This document shows, piece by piece, positions 55,295 to 64,000 of a stretch of 64,000 nucleotides of DNA (positions are counted from its first letter, which is position 1; every line of letters starts with the position of its first letter). Location: positions 885,389 to 949,388 of the forward strand of contig NZ_BSOT01000005.1 in assembly GCF_030160655.1 (NCBI RefSeq), in the 5' to 3' direction. Source of the DNA: Agaribacter marinus (GTDB taxonomy: Bacteria; Pseudomonadota; Gammaproteobacteria; Enterobacterales; Alteromonadaceae). Position numbers and translations under genes: made by a program. The notes below the pieces were generated by a model, which was not told the DNA's origin, searched no databases, and was given only the letters and a program-made list of their open reading frames with translations.

Positions 55295-57907
55295 ATGAAA
55301 AAACACACGTTAAACAAGGTTGTTGTAGCTTTACTAGCCAGTTACTCACTCGTGGGAATCGCTCCGGTAAATGCACAAGAAGAGCAAGTCGCACCTGACA
55401 CTGACAATACAGAAAAAATTGCTGTTGTTGGCGCGAGAGGTGCGCCTCGTTCAGTCGGTACGTCGCCAGTACCAGTTGATGTGCTCAGTGTTGAAGACAT
55501 TGAGGGCGTCGCATTCTCTGATTTAAATGATGTACTGAAAACCTTAGTGCCTTCTTACGATCTATCACGCCAACCTATCTCTGATGGCGCCACATTCATT
55601 CGCCCAGCTACTTTGCGCGGTATGCCAACCGATAAAACACTTGTACTAGTAAACGGTAAACGTCGCCATCGTTCTGCATTGGTGCAAATTGGCGGTTCTG
55701 GTACACAAGGGCCTGATCTAGCAACAATTCCATCAGCAGCCTTAGGTTCAGTAGAAGTTCTTCGCGACGGCGCGGCCGCACAGTATGGTTCAGATGCCAT
55801 CGCAGGTGTAATCAACTTCCAATTAAAAGAAAATACCGAAGGTGGCACATTTAGCGCTGAATATGGTCAATTCTTTGAAGGTGACGGAGATTCTATCACC
55901 ATTGGTGGTAACAAAGGCTTTGCACTCGGTGAAGAAGGCTTTTTGAGCGTGTCGTTAGAGTATAATGACTCCGAATCTACTAGCCGTGGCGAGCAGTATT
56001 GTGAGTCGTGGTTTTGTGTAGATCCAAGTTTAGAAGGTTTTAACCCTGACGCAGGTTATGCGCAAAATGTTACTCCAGAATTTTTAGCTGCAGCGCAAGA
56101 AATGGGGCGACGCGTGCACGGCGCAGATGTTGTGCAACCATGGGGACAGCCTAATTCAGAAGCAATTCGCGTATTCGTAAATGCTGGATACGATATTTCT
56201 AGTTCAATGTCTTGGTATGCTTTCACTAACTACACTAGCAGTGAAGGTGATGGTTCGTTCTTCTATCGCTACCCTTTTAACAGTGTAATGCAAGATATTA
56301 GATTGCAAGATGGCAGCATTTGGAACCCTCTTGAAATTTATCCAGGTGGTTTTACTCCTAGATTTACAGGTGAAATTGAAGACTATTCATTCGCGACAGG
56401 CCTAAAAGGTACGACCGAAGGCGATTTAACTTATGACCTTAGCGCACGTTATGGTTACAACGAAATCGCTTATACCTTAGCCAATACGATTAACCCTTCG
56501 CTTGGTGACGCTTCAGGAACAGAATTTAACCCCGGTACTCTGTCTAATGAAGAAATGCAGATCCAAGCGGATTTTTTATATGATATCAGTGACTACACAC
56601 TTGCCTTTGGCCTGAGTTACCTTGATGAAACCTATGATATTGCTGAGGGGCAATTGGAGTCGTATATCGATGGGCCATATGCAAAAGCGGATCCTTGGGG
56701 ATTTTGTTCTGAAAATGCACCGACTACGGCTGGTTTAGCTGTAATAGCAAACGGTTCAACACTCGATTGTGCTAACCCAGATGATGCGGTATATCAAGTC
56801 ATGGCCGTAGGCTCGAACGGTTTCCCTGGATATTCTCCCGAGTTTTCTGAAAGTTATACGCGTGACTCATATGCAGTATATGCAGATATAAGCGGTGACA
56901 TCACCGACGACTTATTTGCGCAAGCGGCAATCCGGTTTGAGGACTATTCAGATTTTGGTTCTGAGGTTGTATACAAACTAGCAGGTTTTTATCAAGCGAC
57001 AGAATCAACCGGTATTCGAGCATCTGTCGGTACGGGATTCCGCGCGCCAACACCTGGACAGCAAGGCACAACAAACGTATCTACGCGTTTACCTAACGGC
57101 ACACCTGTCGCTGTAGGTTTGTTTCCAGCTGCCGGGCCTGTAGCGCAAGCACTAGGTGCAGATGCGCTAGATCCTGAAACGTCAACAAACTTCACATTTG
57201 GTGTGACTAGTGCTCTTGGTGACCTAAATATTACCTTAGATTATTACTTAATCTTGCTTGAAGACAGAGTCAATGCTGTATCAACAAGAAATGTATCAGC
57301 CGACCCTACTGCTGGAGCAGCTTACGATAACTTCTTAGCCCTTCAAGCAGCAGGTGTTGTTGGAGCGGAATCAATCGGGGGAGTCAACTACTTCCAAAAC
57401 GCGTTCGATACTAAAACGTCTGGTATTGATTTTGTAGTGACCTATGGCATGGACAGCGATTATGGCGACACGATGTTTACTGGCTCTTTGAACTACAACA
57501 AAACTGAGTTCGATTCTGATCCAAGTGCTTTCTTGAATGCTGAAAACCAATTCGATTTCGAAAATGGTACGCCTACTATGCGCGGCGTGTTTTCTGCCAA
57601 ACACAGTTACGGTGATATTCAAGGCTTGGTTCGCGTCAGCTACTACGGTGACTATGAAAACGTTGAAAGTAGTGCTGCTGACAGTGATATTCAGAAATTT
57701 GACCCAGAATTCTTCGTTGATATCGAAGGGACCTACTTCTTCACCGATACTTTGTCCTTAGCGGTTGGTGTTAGAAATTTATTTGACAACTACCCAGATC
57801 CTTCTGAGCTAGGCGGCGATTCATGTTGTGGCCGAATTTATCGTTCTGATTCGGTAGTCGATTGGCAAGGTGGGTACTACTACACCAAGTTAGTCGCTAA
57901 GTTTTAA
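55295..57907 (+). CDS. TonB-dependent outer-membrane receptor
   Basis: 870 aa. Signal peptide KKHTLNKVVVALLASYSLVG..NAQ, a plug domain from ~residue 45 (EKIAVVGARGAPRSVG, then TLRGMPTDKTLVLVNGKRRH and EVLRDGAAAQYGSDAIAGVI) and a 22-strand-type barrel ending with the C-terminal aromatic YYYTKLVAKF. The frame opens at a GTG (55235), but GGGG before the ATG at 55295 and the clean signal peptide decide the start. TonB receptors import large or scarce nutrients; substrate here is unknown. The next gene starts 14 nt after the stop. Confidence 0.93.
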   Translation: MKKHTLNKVVVALLASYSLVGIAPVNAQEEQVAPDTDNTEKIAVVGARGAPRSVGTSPVPVDVLSVEDIEGVAFSDLNDVLKTLVPSYDLSRQPISDGATFIRPATLRGMPTDKTLVLVNGKRRHRSALVQIGGSGTQGPDLATIPSAALGSVEVLRDGAAAQYGSDAIAGVINFQLKENTEGGTFSAEYGQFFEGDGDSITIGGNKGFALGEEGFLSVSLEYNDSESTSRGEQYCESWFCVDPSLEGFNPDAGYAQNVTPEFLAAAQEMGRRVHGADVVQPWGQPNSEAIRVFVNAGYDISSSMSWYAFTNYTSSEGDGSFFYRYPFNSVMQDIRLQDGSIWNPLEIYPGGFTPRFTGEIEDYSFATGLKGTTEGDLTYDLSARYGYNEIAYTLANTINPSLGDASGTEFNPGTLSNEEMQIQADFLYDISDYTLAFGLSYLDETYDIAEGQLESYIDGPYAKADPWGFCSENAPTTAGLAVIANGSTLDCANPDDAVYQVMAVGSNGFPGYSPEFSESYTRDSYAVYADISGDITDDLFAQAAIRFEDYSDFGSEVVYKLAGFYQATESTGIRASVGTGFRAPTPGQQGTTNVSTRLPNGTPVAVGLFPAAGPVAQALGADALDPETSTNFTFGVTSALGDLNITLDYYLILLEDRVNAVSTRNVSADPTAGAAYDNFLALQAAGVVGAESIGGVNYFQNAFDTKTSGIDFVVTYGMDSDYGDTMFTGSLNYNKTEFDSDPSAFLNAENQFDFENGTPTMRGVFSAKHSYGDIQGLVRVSYYGDYENVESSAADSDIQKFDPEFFVDIEGTYFFTDTLSLAVGVRNLFDNYPDPSELGGDSCCGRIYRSDSVVDWQGGYYYTKLVAKF

Positions 57908-57921
57908 CGGCCTATAACAAT

Positions 57922-58749
57922 ATGGATGTAAATATAATTTGGTTTGTAATTGCCCTGTGTGTAGCTGGCGCTGCCGCAGGGATTACATCGGGGTTATTTG
58001 GGAACGGCGGCGGTTTTGTCGTCGTTCCTGCGTTAACTGCGGTGTTCCCGTTATTCGTAGTGGAATCAGGAGAATTAGTAAAAGTCGCCATTGGCACATC
58101 ATTAGCCTCAATCGTTATTTCAAGTGCGCGCTCAGTATTAGCCCACAAGAAAAGAGGCGCTGTAGATTTTGATGTTTTGAAATCATGGTCTGCATGGATT
58201 GTTTTGGGGGTACTTGGTGGGATCATCTTAGCGAACCATAGTGATAGCTCTTTGCTGATGGCAATATTTGCCGGGGGGGTTTTGGTGTATTCCGTGTATT
58301 TCCTATTCCCGACATTGATAGTCCGAGAAGGCGTAAGCATGTCAATGCCACAAGGTGCTGTTAAAGCATCTTTTGCATTTGTGTTAGGTGGTTTTTCTGC
58401 CCTGCTTGGCATAGGTGGCGGTACACCTATGGTAATTACCATGGTGATGTGTAAACGCAGCATTCAGCAAGCTGTTGCAACGGCAGCAGGTGTAGGGTTT
58501 TTAATTGGGTTGCCAGGCGCCATCGGCTTCTTGTTAATGGAGCAAACCCCCAATGCCCAATTACCTGTCGGCACTGTTGGTTACATAAATTTGCCCGCGC
58601 TACTTTTCATTAGTATAGGTTCAATTTTAACTGCACCCTTTGGATGCAAATTAGCACATCATTTTAATGAAAAAACATTAAAACGGCTGTTTGGTGTGTA
58701 CCTTGTGGTGGTGTCTGCCGCCATGTTTTACAAGTATTTCAACGGCTAA
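57922..58749 (+). CDS. TauE/SafE family sulfite exporter-like permease
   Basis: 275 aa with about eight TM segments. The family repeat glycines are present: AGAAAGITSGLFGNGGGFVVVPAL at the N-terminus (given in two pieces around residues 12-35) and GGFSALLGIGGGTPMVITM in the second half. TauE/SafE proteins move sulfonates, sulfite or other small anions, with direction often uncertain. It lies between a TonB receptor and a periplasmic aminotransferase, in one operon by spacing (14 and 31 nt). Confidence 0.88.
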   Translation: MDVNIIWFVIALCVAGAAAGITSGLFGNGGGFVVVPALTAVFPLFVVESGELVKVAIGTSLASIVISSARSVLAHKKRGAVDFDVLKSWSAWIVLGVLGGIILANHSDSSLLMAIFAGGVLVYSVYFLFPTLIVREGVSMSMPQGAVKASFAFVLGGFSALLGIGGGTPMVITMVMCKRSIQQAVATAAGVGFLIGLPGAIGFLLMEQTPNAQLPVGTVGYINLPALLFISIGSILTAPFGCKLAHHFNEKTLKRLFGVYLVVVSAAMFYKYFNG

Positions 58750-58780
58750 AAGGCCGACAAAAATAACAAAGGAAATAAGT

Positions 58781-59950
58781 ATGACTTACAATCGTTCAAG
58801 AAGATTATTTTTAGGCCGCAGCTTGGCTGCTTCAGCCGTTGGTGCGACAGGTATTTTAACCAGTTCTGGTTTGGCAATGGCAAACAAAGCGGCTGTTGAT
58901 AAACTTTACTATGGTCCTAAGCCTGGTATCGCTAAATTAAATGCAAATGAAAACCCTTTTGGCCCCAGCCCTGATGCCTTAAAAGCAATGACAGAAGCAG
59001 TTTCTGCAGGCGGTGCATATTACGCCTACCCTGCAGCAATTAAGCTGATTGACATGTTAGGTGAATATTATGGCCTTGAAAGAGAAAACATCGCATTGAG
59101 TGCTGGTTCAAGTCCCATCCTTTCTTTTGCGGCAATGGCCGCCACAACAAAAGGAACCATACTTGGGCCAGATTTATTTTGGGATACAACATCCAAACTC
59201 CCTATTAAATCCGGCGGACCAGAAATTAAACGAGTGGCTAATACCGCCGACTTAGCGATTGACTTAGATGCGTTGTATGATGCGATAGACGATAAAGTAG
59301 GCATGGTACATGTGTGCAACCCTAATAACCCGACAGGACGAATCGTAGACCCTGTTAAACTCAAAGAGTTTTGTATCAAGGCATCTAAAAAGACACTTGT
59401 GTTGGTTGATGAGGCATACAATGAATTAATCGACGATCCTGTTAAACACTCTATGGTGCCATTAATAAAACAAGGCCATAACATAATCGTGGCGCGTACC
59501 TTCTCTAAAATATATGGGTTAGCAGGCTTACGTGTAGGTTACATGCTTGGCGCCGCAGAGAATATCGAATGGATCAATCGATATGGGTTGGGTGGGTATA
59601 CAATTAACCAAGCGGGTTTAGCCGCCGCAATAGCTAGCTTTAACGACCAAGCCTTTATGAGTTTTTCTCGCGACAAAATTGCCGAAGCAAAAGGTATCAT
59701 TTACGATGCGGTTAAGGCTAACGGTTTAACCGCCTTACCTTCAAGTACAAACTTCGTGTTTGTAAACTTAGGCAAAGATGGCGACGCCAATACTTTCCGC
59801 AAAGCTATGGAAAAGGAAAACATACTAATTCGTGGACAATACCGAACGTACAAGCCGTGGTCTAGAGTAAGTGCAGGCAGAATTGCGGATGTTAAACGTT
59901 ATGCTGCGGCAATGCCTAAAGCGTTAGAAGCGATGGCAAAAAGCACCTAG
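58781..59950 (+). CDS. Tat-exported PLP aminotransferase (histidinol-phosphate aminotransferase-like)
   Basis: 389 aa. The N-terminus RSRRLFLGRSLAASAVGATG is a twin-arginine signal with cleavage probably after GLAMA. The rest is a class I/II aminotransferase: LNANENPFGPSPDALKAM, NPNNPTGRIVD, LVDEAYNELID and the PLP lysine K243 in ARTFSKIYGLAGLRVGYM, as in HisC. Tat export allows a cofactor-loaded enzyme to reach the periplasm, so a periplasmic transamination is predicted. The frame extends 30 codons upstream, but AAGGA 7 nt before the ATG at 58781 decides the start. Biosynthetic HisC does not carry a signal, so this is not hisC. Confidence 0.9.
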   Translation: MTYNRSRRLFLGRSLAASAVGATGILTSSGLAMANKAAVDKLYYGPKPGIAKLNANENPFGPSPDALKAMTEAVSAGGAYYAYPAAIKLIDMLGEYYGLERENIALSAGSSPILSFAAMAATTKGTILGPDLFWDTTSKLPIKSGGPEIKRVANTADLAIDLDALYDAIDDKVGMVHVCNPNNPTGRIVDPVKLKEFCIKASKKTLVLVDEAYNELIDDPVKHSMVPLIKQGHNIIVARTFSKIYGLAGLRVGYMLGAAENIEWINRYGLGGYTINQAGLAAAIASFNDQAFMSFSRDKIAEAKGIIYDAVKANGLTALPSSTNFVFVNLGKDGDANTFRKAMEKENILIRGQYRTYKPWSRVSAGRIADVKRYAAAMPKALEAMAKST

Positions 59951-59967
59951 AAAATACTTTACTACAG

Positions 59968-59995
59968 ATGGTCAGGTTTCTCCTGACCATTTTTT
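59968..59995 (+). terminator. rho-independent terminator of the receptor-permease-aminotransferase operon
   Basis: ATGGTCAGG (59968-59976), loop TTTCT, CCTGACCAT (59982-59990) and a T5 run: a perfect 9-bp stem 17 nt after the aminotransferase stop. Confidence 0.92.
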
Positions 59996-60107
59996 ACTAC
60001 TCTATCAAGAACTAAACCTAACCCGAACATCATAAAATCAATTTAGTAATGACTCAAAAATAGAGCAGTATTAGGTGCTTTATCCAGCAAGTGTTTTTTG
60101 CATTTTT

Positions 60108-60116
60108 TTATCCACA
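60108..60116 (+). promoter_or_regulatory. DnaA-box-like site at the edge of copy B
   Basis: TTATCCACA, a perfect E. coli-type DnaA box, in addition to the three boxes shared with copy A. Confidence 0.55.
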
Positions 60117-60254
60117 GTCAAAAATACGTCACATTGCTTGTATTCTAAACAGTAAACTTTTACTATATTTTTCATAAACTTACTAACTAACCCAAGTGTA
60201 CTGCACAACCTTATCCACAGAATTCGTGGATAAGTTACGGTTTACGGTGGATAA
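60115..60254 (+). repeat. DnaA-box module, copy B
   Basis: Same block order as copy A: CAGTCAAAAATACGTCAC.TTGCT (60115-60138), TATATTTTTCATAAA (60164-60178), then CTTATCCAC (60210-60218) in perfect dyad with GTGGATAAG (60226-60234), and GGTGGATAA (60246-60254) immediately before the ATG of the ACT gene. The first box-to-third box distance is 43-44 bp in both copies. Confidence 0.75.
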
Positions 60255-60653
60255 ATGGAAAAACAAACACTTTTGGTAATGGAAGGCAAATATGCTATCC
60301 ACAGTTTGCGGGCTGAATCTGAGATACCGCGTGAAATTTTTGACGCTGACATTTACTTTATTGGTAAAACGAAAGATGAACTATCGCTTGTTGTTCCGCA
60401 AACAATAGCAATAGATGCTGAAGAAACCGATCTCAATTGGCGTATATTAGAAGTATTAGGTCCTTTAAATCTCACCATGTTGGGTATAATGGCGGGCATT
60501 AGTAAAGTGCTAGCCCATGCTGAAGTGAGTATTTTTGTGGAAAGTACGTTTGAAACAGACTATGTACTTGTTAAACAGGAAAACTTAGACAAAGCCATTC
60601 AAGCATTGTCTGATGACGGCTATACGCTTCGGCTAGAAAAAGTTAATACGTAA
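60255..60653 (+). CDS. ACT domain protein (CASTOR/ACT_7-like)
   Basis: 132 aa. The middle and C-terminus, LTMLGIMAGISKVLAHAEVS and ILVKQENLDKAIQALSDDGY-like residues, match the small stand-alone ACT proteins of COG3603, which bind amino acids. The ATG follows the last DnaA-box-like repeat directly, so the leader is short and the repeat may cover the promoter. No classical ribosome site except GGTGG 5 nt upstream. Confidence 0.8.
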   Translation: MEKQTLLVMEGKYAIHSLRAESEIPREIFDADIYFIGKTKDELSLVVPQTIAIDAEETDLNWRILEVLGPLNLTMLGIMAGISKVLAHAEVSIFVESTFETDYVLVKQENLDKAIQALSDDGYTLRLEKVNT

Positions 60654-60674
60654 ATTGTAAATAGAGGAATGAAG

Positions 60675-62146
<1,472 letters not shown>

Positions 62147-62168
62147 ATAAAGAAAAATCATCGACAAC

Positions 62169-62858
62169 ATGATAACGAAAGATCAAATATTGGGTATTGA
62201 TGACGCTCATCTGGTAACCCTGCCCAATGGGCATCAGTTAATGCCTGAGGTGGCTGAAAAGTTTGCGCAAATGCAAGCGAGTGCAGCATTAGATGGGCAC
62301 GACTTACAAATATGCTCAAGCTTTCGCAGTTTTGATCGTCAGTTGTCCATTTGGAATAGAAAATGGCAAGGCGAGTTACCCCTCAACACGCTCAACGGCA
62401 CACAACTAAACGCCAACGAGCTATCAGACGAAAACAAAATACACGCCATTATGTTGTGGTCAGCCCTACCAGGTGCATCTCGCCATCATTGGGGGACTGA
62501 CTTCGACGTTTACGATAAGAGCAAAGTCGATTTATACACGGCAGAGACGCAAGGTTCATTTGAGCTGATTCCTGAAGAATACGAAGGCAACGGCCCTTGC
62601 GCTCAACTTTCACTTTGGCTATTAGAAAACGCTAAACGCTTTGGATTTTACTTTCCGTATGCATCTTACCGTGGCGGCGTAGCGAAAGAACCGTGGCACC
62701 TATCATATCGCCCGATTGCTGAAAATATTATTGCTGATTTTTCACTGCGCGGACTAAGCAAACAACTTAATATGGCAAACTTTTTGGGTAAAGAGGCCGT
62801 TATCCCTTCCCTATCAACATTGTTTTCACGCTATACCTTAAACAATGGAACACAGTAA
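62169..62858 (+). CDS. M15 family D-alanyl-D-alanine carboxypeptidase-like protein
   Basis: 229 aa with VanY-type motifs: ICSSFRSFDRQLSIWNRKW, then ASRHHWGTDFDVYD holding two zinc ligands, and KEPWHLSYRP holding the Glu and third His. No signal peptide is seen, which is common in this subgroup found next to dapE. Probably trims peptidoglycan peptides, perhaps recycled muropeptides. It follows dapE by 22 nt. Confidence 0.87.
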   Translation: MITKDQILGIDDAHLVTLPNGHQLMPEVAEKFAQMQASAALDGHDLQICSSFRSFDRQLSIWNRKWQGELPLNTLNGTQLNANELSDENKIHAIMLWSALPGASRHHWGTDFDVYDKSKVDLYTAETQGSFELIPEEYEGNGPCAQLSLWLLENAKRFGFYFPYASYRGGVAKEPWHLSYRPIAENIIADFSLRGLSKQLNMANFLGKEAVIPSLSTLFSRYTLNNGTQ

Positions 62859-63212
62859 ATAAACGACTACTTAGCCAACCGCTTCCCTCGACTATTGCTA
62901 TAAGTACAGTTTGTTGTTGACGTTACCTTCCCATTTACTCAGTTAAATTTTGTCGTCACTTAAGAGCACAAAGTCTTCACTTAAGACAAATTCGTCGTCA
63001 GTTAAGCTATTTATAGACTAAACACCGTCATTCGTTCATGTAAATAATAAGTGAATGTTGTATTTCGGGGCGCAGCAAGTTGTACCTTTTGCAATGGATT
63101 TGTTGGATATTCAGATTATGTTTGATCTATCTATAAATCTTTAAATTCGGGATAAATGCATAAGGGTTTATTGGTCTCCAACAAAATCTTTTGAACTAAA
63201 CAAGGAACGCTA
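62859..63212. other. 354-bp gap before the secreted repeat protein
   Basis: Holds the 21-bp repeats; the rest, including the last 200 bp before the start, shows no ORF, hairpin terminator or clear promoter to my eye. The distance suggests a regulated, stand-alone transcription unit. Confidence 0.4.
62952..63014. repeat. three 21-bp phased direct repeats before the secreted repeat protein
   Basis: GTCGTCACTTAAGA (62952-62965), GTCTTCACTTAAGA (62973-62986) and GTCGTCAGTTAAGC (62994-63007) start exactly 21 bp apart, two helical turns. They lie ~200 bp upstream of the next start codon and look like an array of regulator sites. Confidence 0.7.
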
Positions 63213-64000
63213 ATGCAAACATATTCACAACGATGTCAACGAAAACTACAAGTGCTGCTGCTATATTTAACAGCAGTATTATCAGTGACTTTTTCATTGC
63301 AAGTCCACGCTCAATCACTCGTAAACGGCGGTGAAGTGTCGGGTGCAATCGACTTTGCAGGCGATGTAGATACTTATACGTTTACCGTAAATGCGGGCGA
63401 ATATGTTCTGATAAGTGCGGCAGATCTTGCCCAAGACACTTTGTCACCTCAAATATCCTTATTTGCACCCGACGGTGCCTTAGTGAGTTCAAACACAGGG
63501 AGAAGTGTTGCAAAAGTATCCATGTTCGCCGCGGTATCAGGTACGTATTCCCTTAGTATTAAAGACAACAGTGCTTCAAATGATAATGACAATGAAACTG
63601 GTAATTACCTCATTCACTATGTAAAAGCCCCAAGCGCCAACGAACACGGCAGTCTCATCAACGGTGATTTTGTAACAGAAACCATTACCCTTGGTGATAT
63701 CGACTCATGGACACTTGACGCTGAAGCCGGTGAGTATGTGCTATTGTCTATTGCAGACGTTACAGAGGGCTTATTGTCGCCGCTAATTGCGATTTATCAC
63801 CCTGATGGCTCACGCATCAATATAGATGCTGGTAGAACCGTCGCTAAAGTATCCATGTTTGCCCCTGTGACGGGAACTTACACTGTTGTCGTCAATGACA
63901 ATTCTGCGAGTAACAATAATGATACCGGTACTGGCGATTATCAACTTCATTACGTTAAAGCCCCCAGTGCCAACGAACACGGCAGTCTCATCAACGGTGA
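63213..64000 (+). CDS. secreted protein with tandem ~111-residue beta-sandwich repeats (5' part)
   Basis: Open from an ATG (AAGGA 6 nt upstream) to the window edge. A signal peptide (LQVLLLYLTAVLSVTFSLQVHA) is followed by repeated domains, each with GDVDTYTF or GDIDSWTL, AGEYVLIS, SPQISLFAPDGA or SPLIAIYHPDGS, VAKVSMFA and SGTYSLSIKDNSASN, ending HYVKAPSANEHGSLING. This looks like the bacterial pre-peptidase C-terminal (PPC) fold. Two repeats are complete and a third begins. The junction is almost identical in DNA (from 63636 and from 63969, 333 bp apart). Role unknown; likely surface or matrix protein. Confidence 0.8.
   Translation, partial: MQTYSQRCQRKLQVLLLYLTAVLSVTFSLQVHAQSLVNGGEVSGAIDFAGDVDTYTFTVNAGEYVLISAADLAQDTLSPQISLFAPDGALVSSNTGRSVAKVSMFAAVSGTYSLSIKDNSASNDNDNETGNYLIHYVKAPSANEHGSLINGDFVTETITLGDIDSWTLDAEAGEYVLLSIADVTEGLLSPLIAIYHPDGSRINIDAGRTVAKVSMFAPVTGTYTVVVNDNSASNNNDTGTGDYQLHYVKAPSANEHGSLING
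63636..64000 (+). repeat. long in-gene DNA repeat (333-bp period)
   Basis: A 32-nt stretch beginning GCCAACGAACACGG is identical at 63636 and 63969, 333 bp (111 codons) apart. The flanking amino acids are also repeated, so the gene grew by internal duplication; the third unit is cut by the window. Confidence 0.85.

Noticed and set aside
58691..58780. 30-residue extension of the Tat aminotransferase
   Set aside because: It overlaps the TauE gene and would put the twin-arginine motif far inside; the ATG at 58781 has a good ribosome site.
58781..59950. Biosynthetic hisC
   Set aside because: Twin-arginine signal and no other his genes; the operon context is transport.
60108..60254. DnaA-box cluster as a replication origin
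   Set aside because: Only four boxes, no dnaA, dnaN, gyrB, mnmG or parAB nearby and no clear DNA unwinding element; a regulatory or titrating site is more likely.

Overview
The window reads as chromosomal DNA of a moderately AT-rich marine gammaproteobacterium, most likely an Alteromonadales (Alteromonadaceae-like) species. Pointers are the thrS-infC-rpmI-rplT-pheS-pheT-ihfA order shared with E. coli, a CsiV protein next to mfd, a PilZ-mfd pair, many TonB/Tat/lipoprotein exported proteins and a single-copy style of core genes. No phage, transposase or CRISPR array is visible. The taxon is inferred from protein style only.

Layout. 0-9.8 kb: 5' part of hrpA, a small orphan gene, sbcB (exonuclease I) with a FapA/DUF342 protein, a two-gene remnant of leucine catabolism (liuC, liuE) and a lone glgC. 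10-20 kb: thioesterase, HDOD protein, ketopantoate-reductase-like enzyme, glycosyltransferase, a cysteine desulfurase fused to a SufE domain, a CbiM-like membrane protein, a periplasmic protein, a phosphoribosyltransferase, one LolC/LolE permease without lolD. 19.8-30 kb: PilZ protein, mfd, CsiV, a penicillin-acylase-type Ntn hydrolase and a Tat/lipobox PhoD-like phosphatase. 30-38 kb: the classical translation operon, all on the minus strand, with an ATT-started infC, a bidirectional terminator between rplT and pheS and an ihfA terminator sitting inside a downstream lipoprotein ORF.

38-52.6 kb is accessory: GNAT, AraC, HxlR, MFS+LysR, a DUF3080-like lipoprotein, then a convergent set (class II aldolase, enolase-superfamily dehydratase, amidohydrolase-type lactonase, SDR dehydrogenase) that has the chemistry of a non-phosphorylative sugar or sugar-acid pathway. 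Next to it are glpR and what looks like an internally deleted glpD still carrying its GlpR operator half-sites. Then come a periplasmic binding-like protein, an SRPBCC/XRE pair, a DUF1801 protein and tRNA-Val(GAC).

52.6-64 kb: patatin, then a LysR / TonB receptor / TauE-SafE permease / Tat-exported PLP aminotransferase module closed by a strong terminator. This module lies between two diverged copies of a non-coding element carrying three DnaA-box-like sites (TTATCCAC-type). It is the best candidate for an undescribed system: an outer-membrane receptor feeding a periplasmic transaminase with an anion permease. The window ends with an ACT protein, a YffB/ArsC-like protein, dapE, an M15 peptidase and the start of a secreted protein built of ~111-residue repeats, preceded by three 21-bp phased direct repeats.
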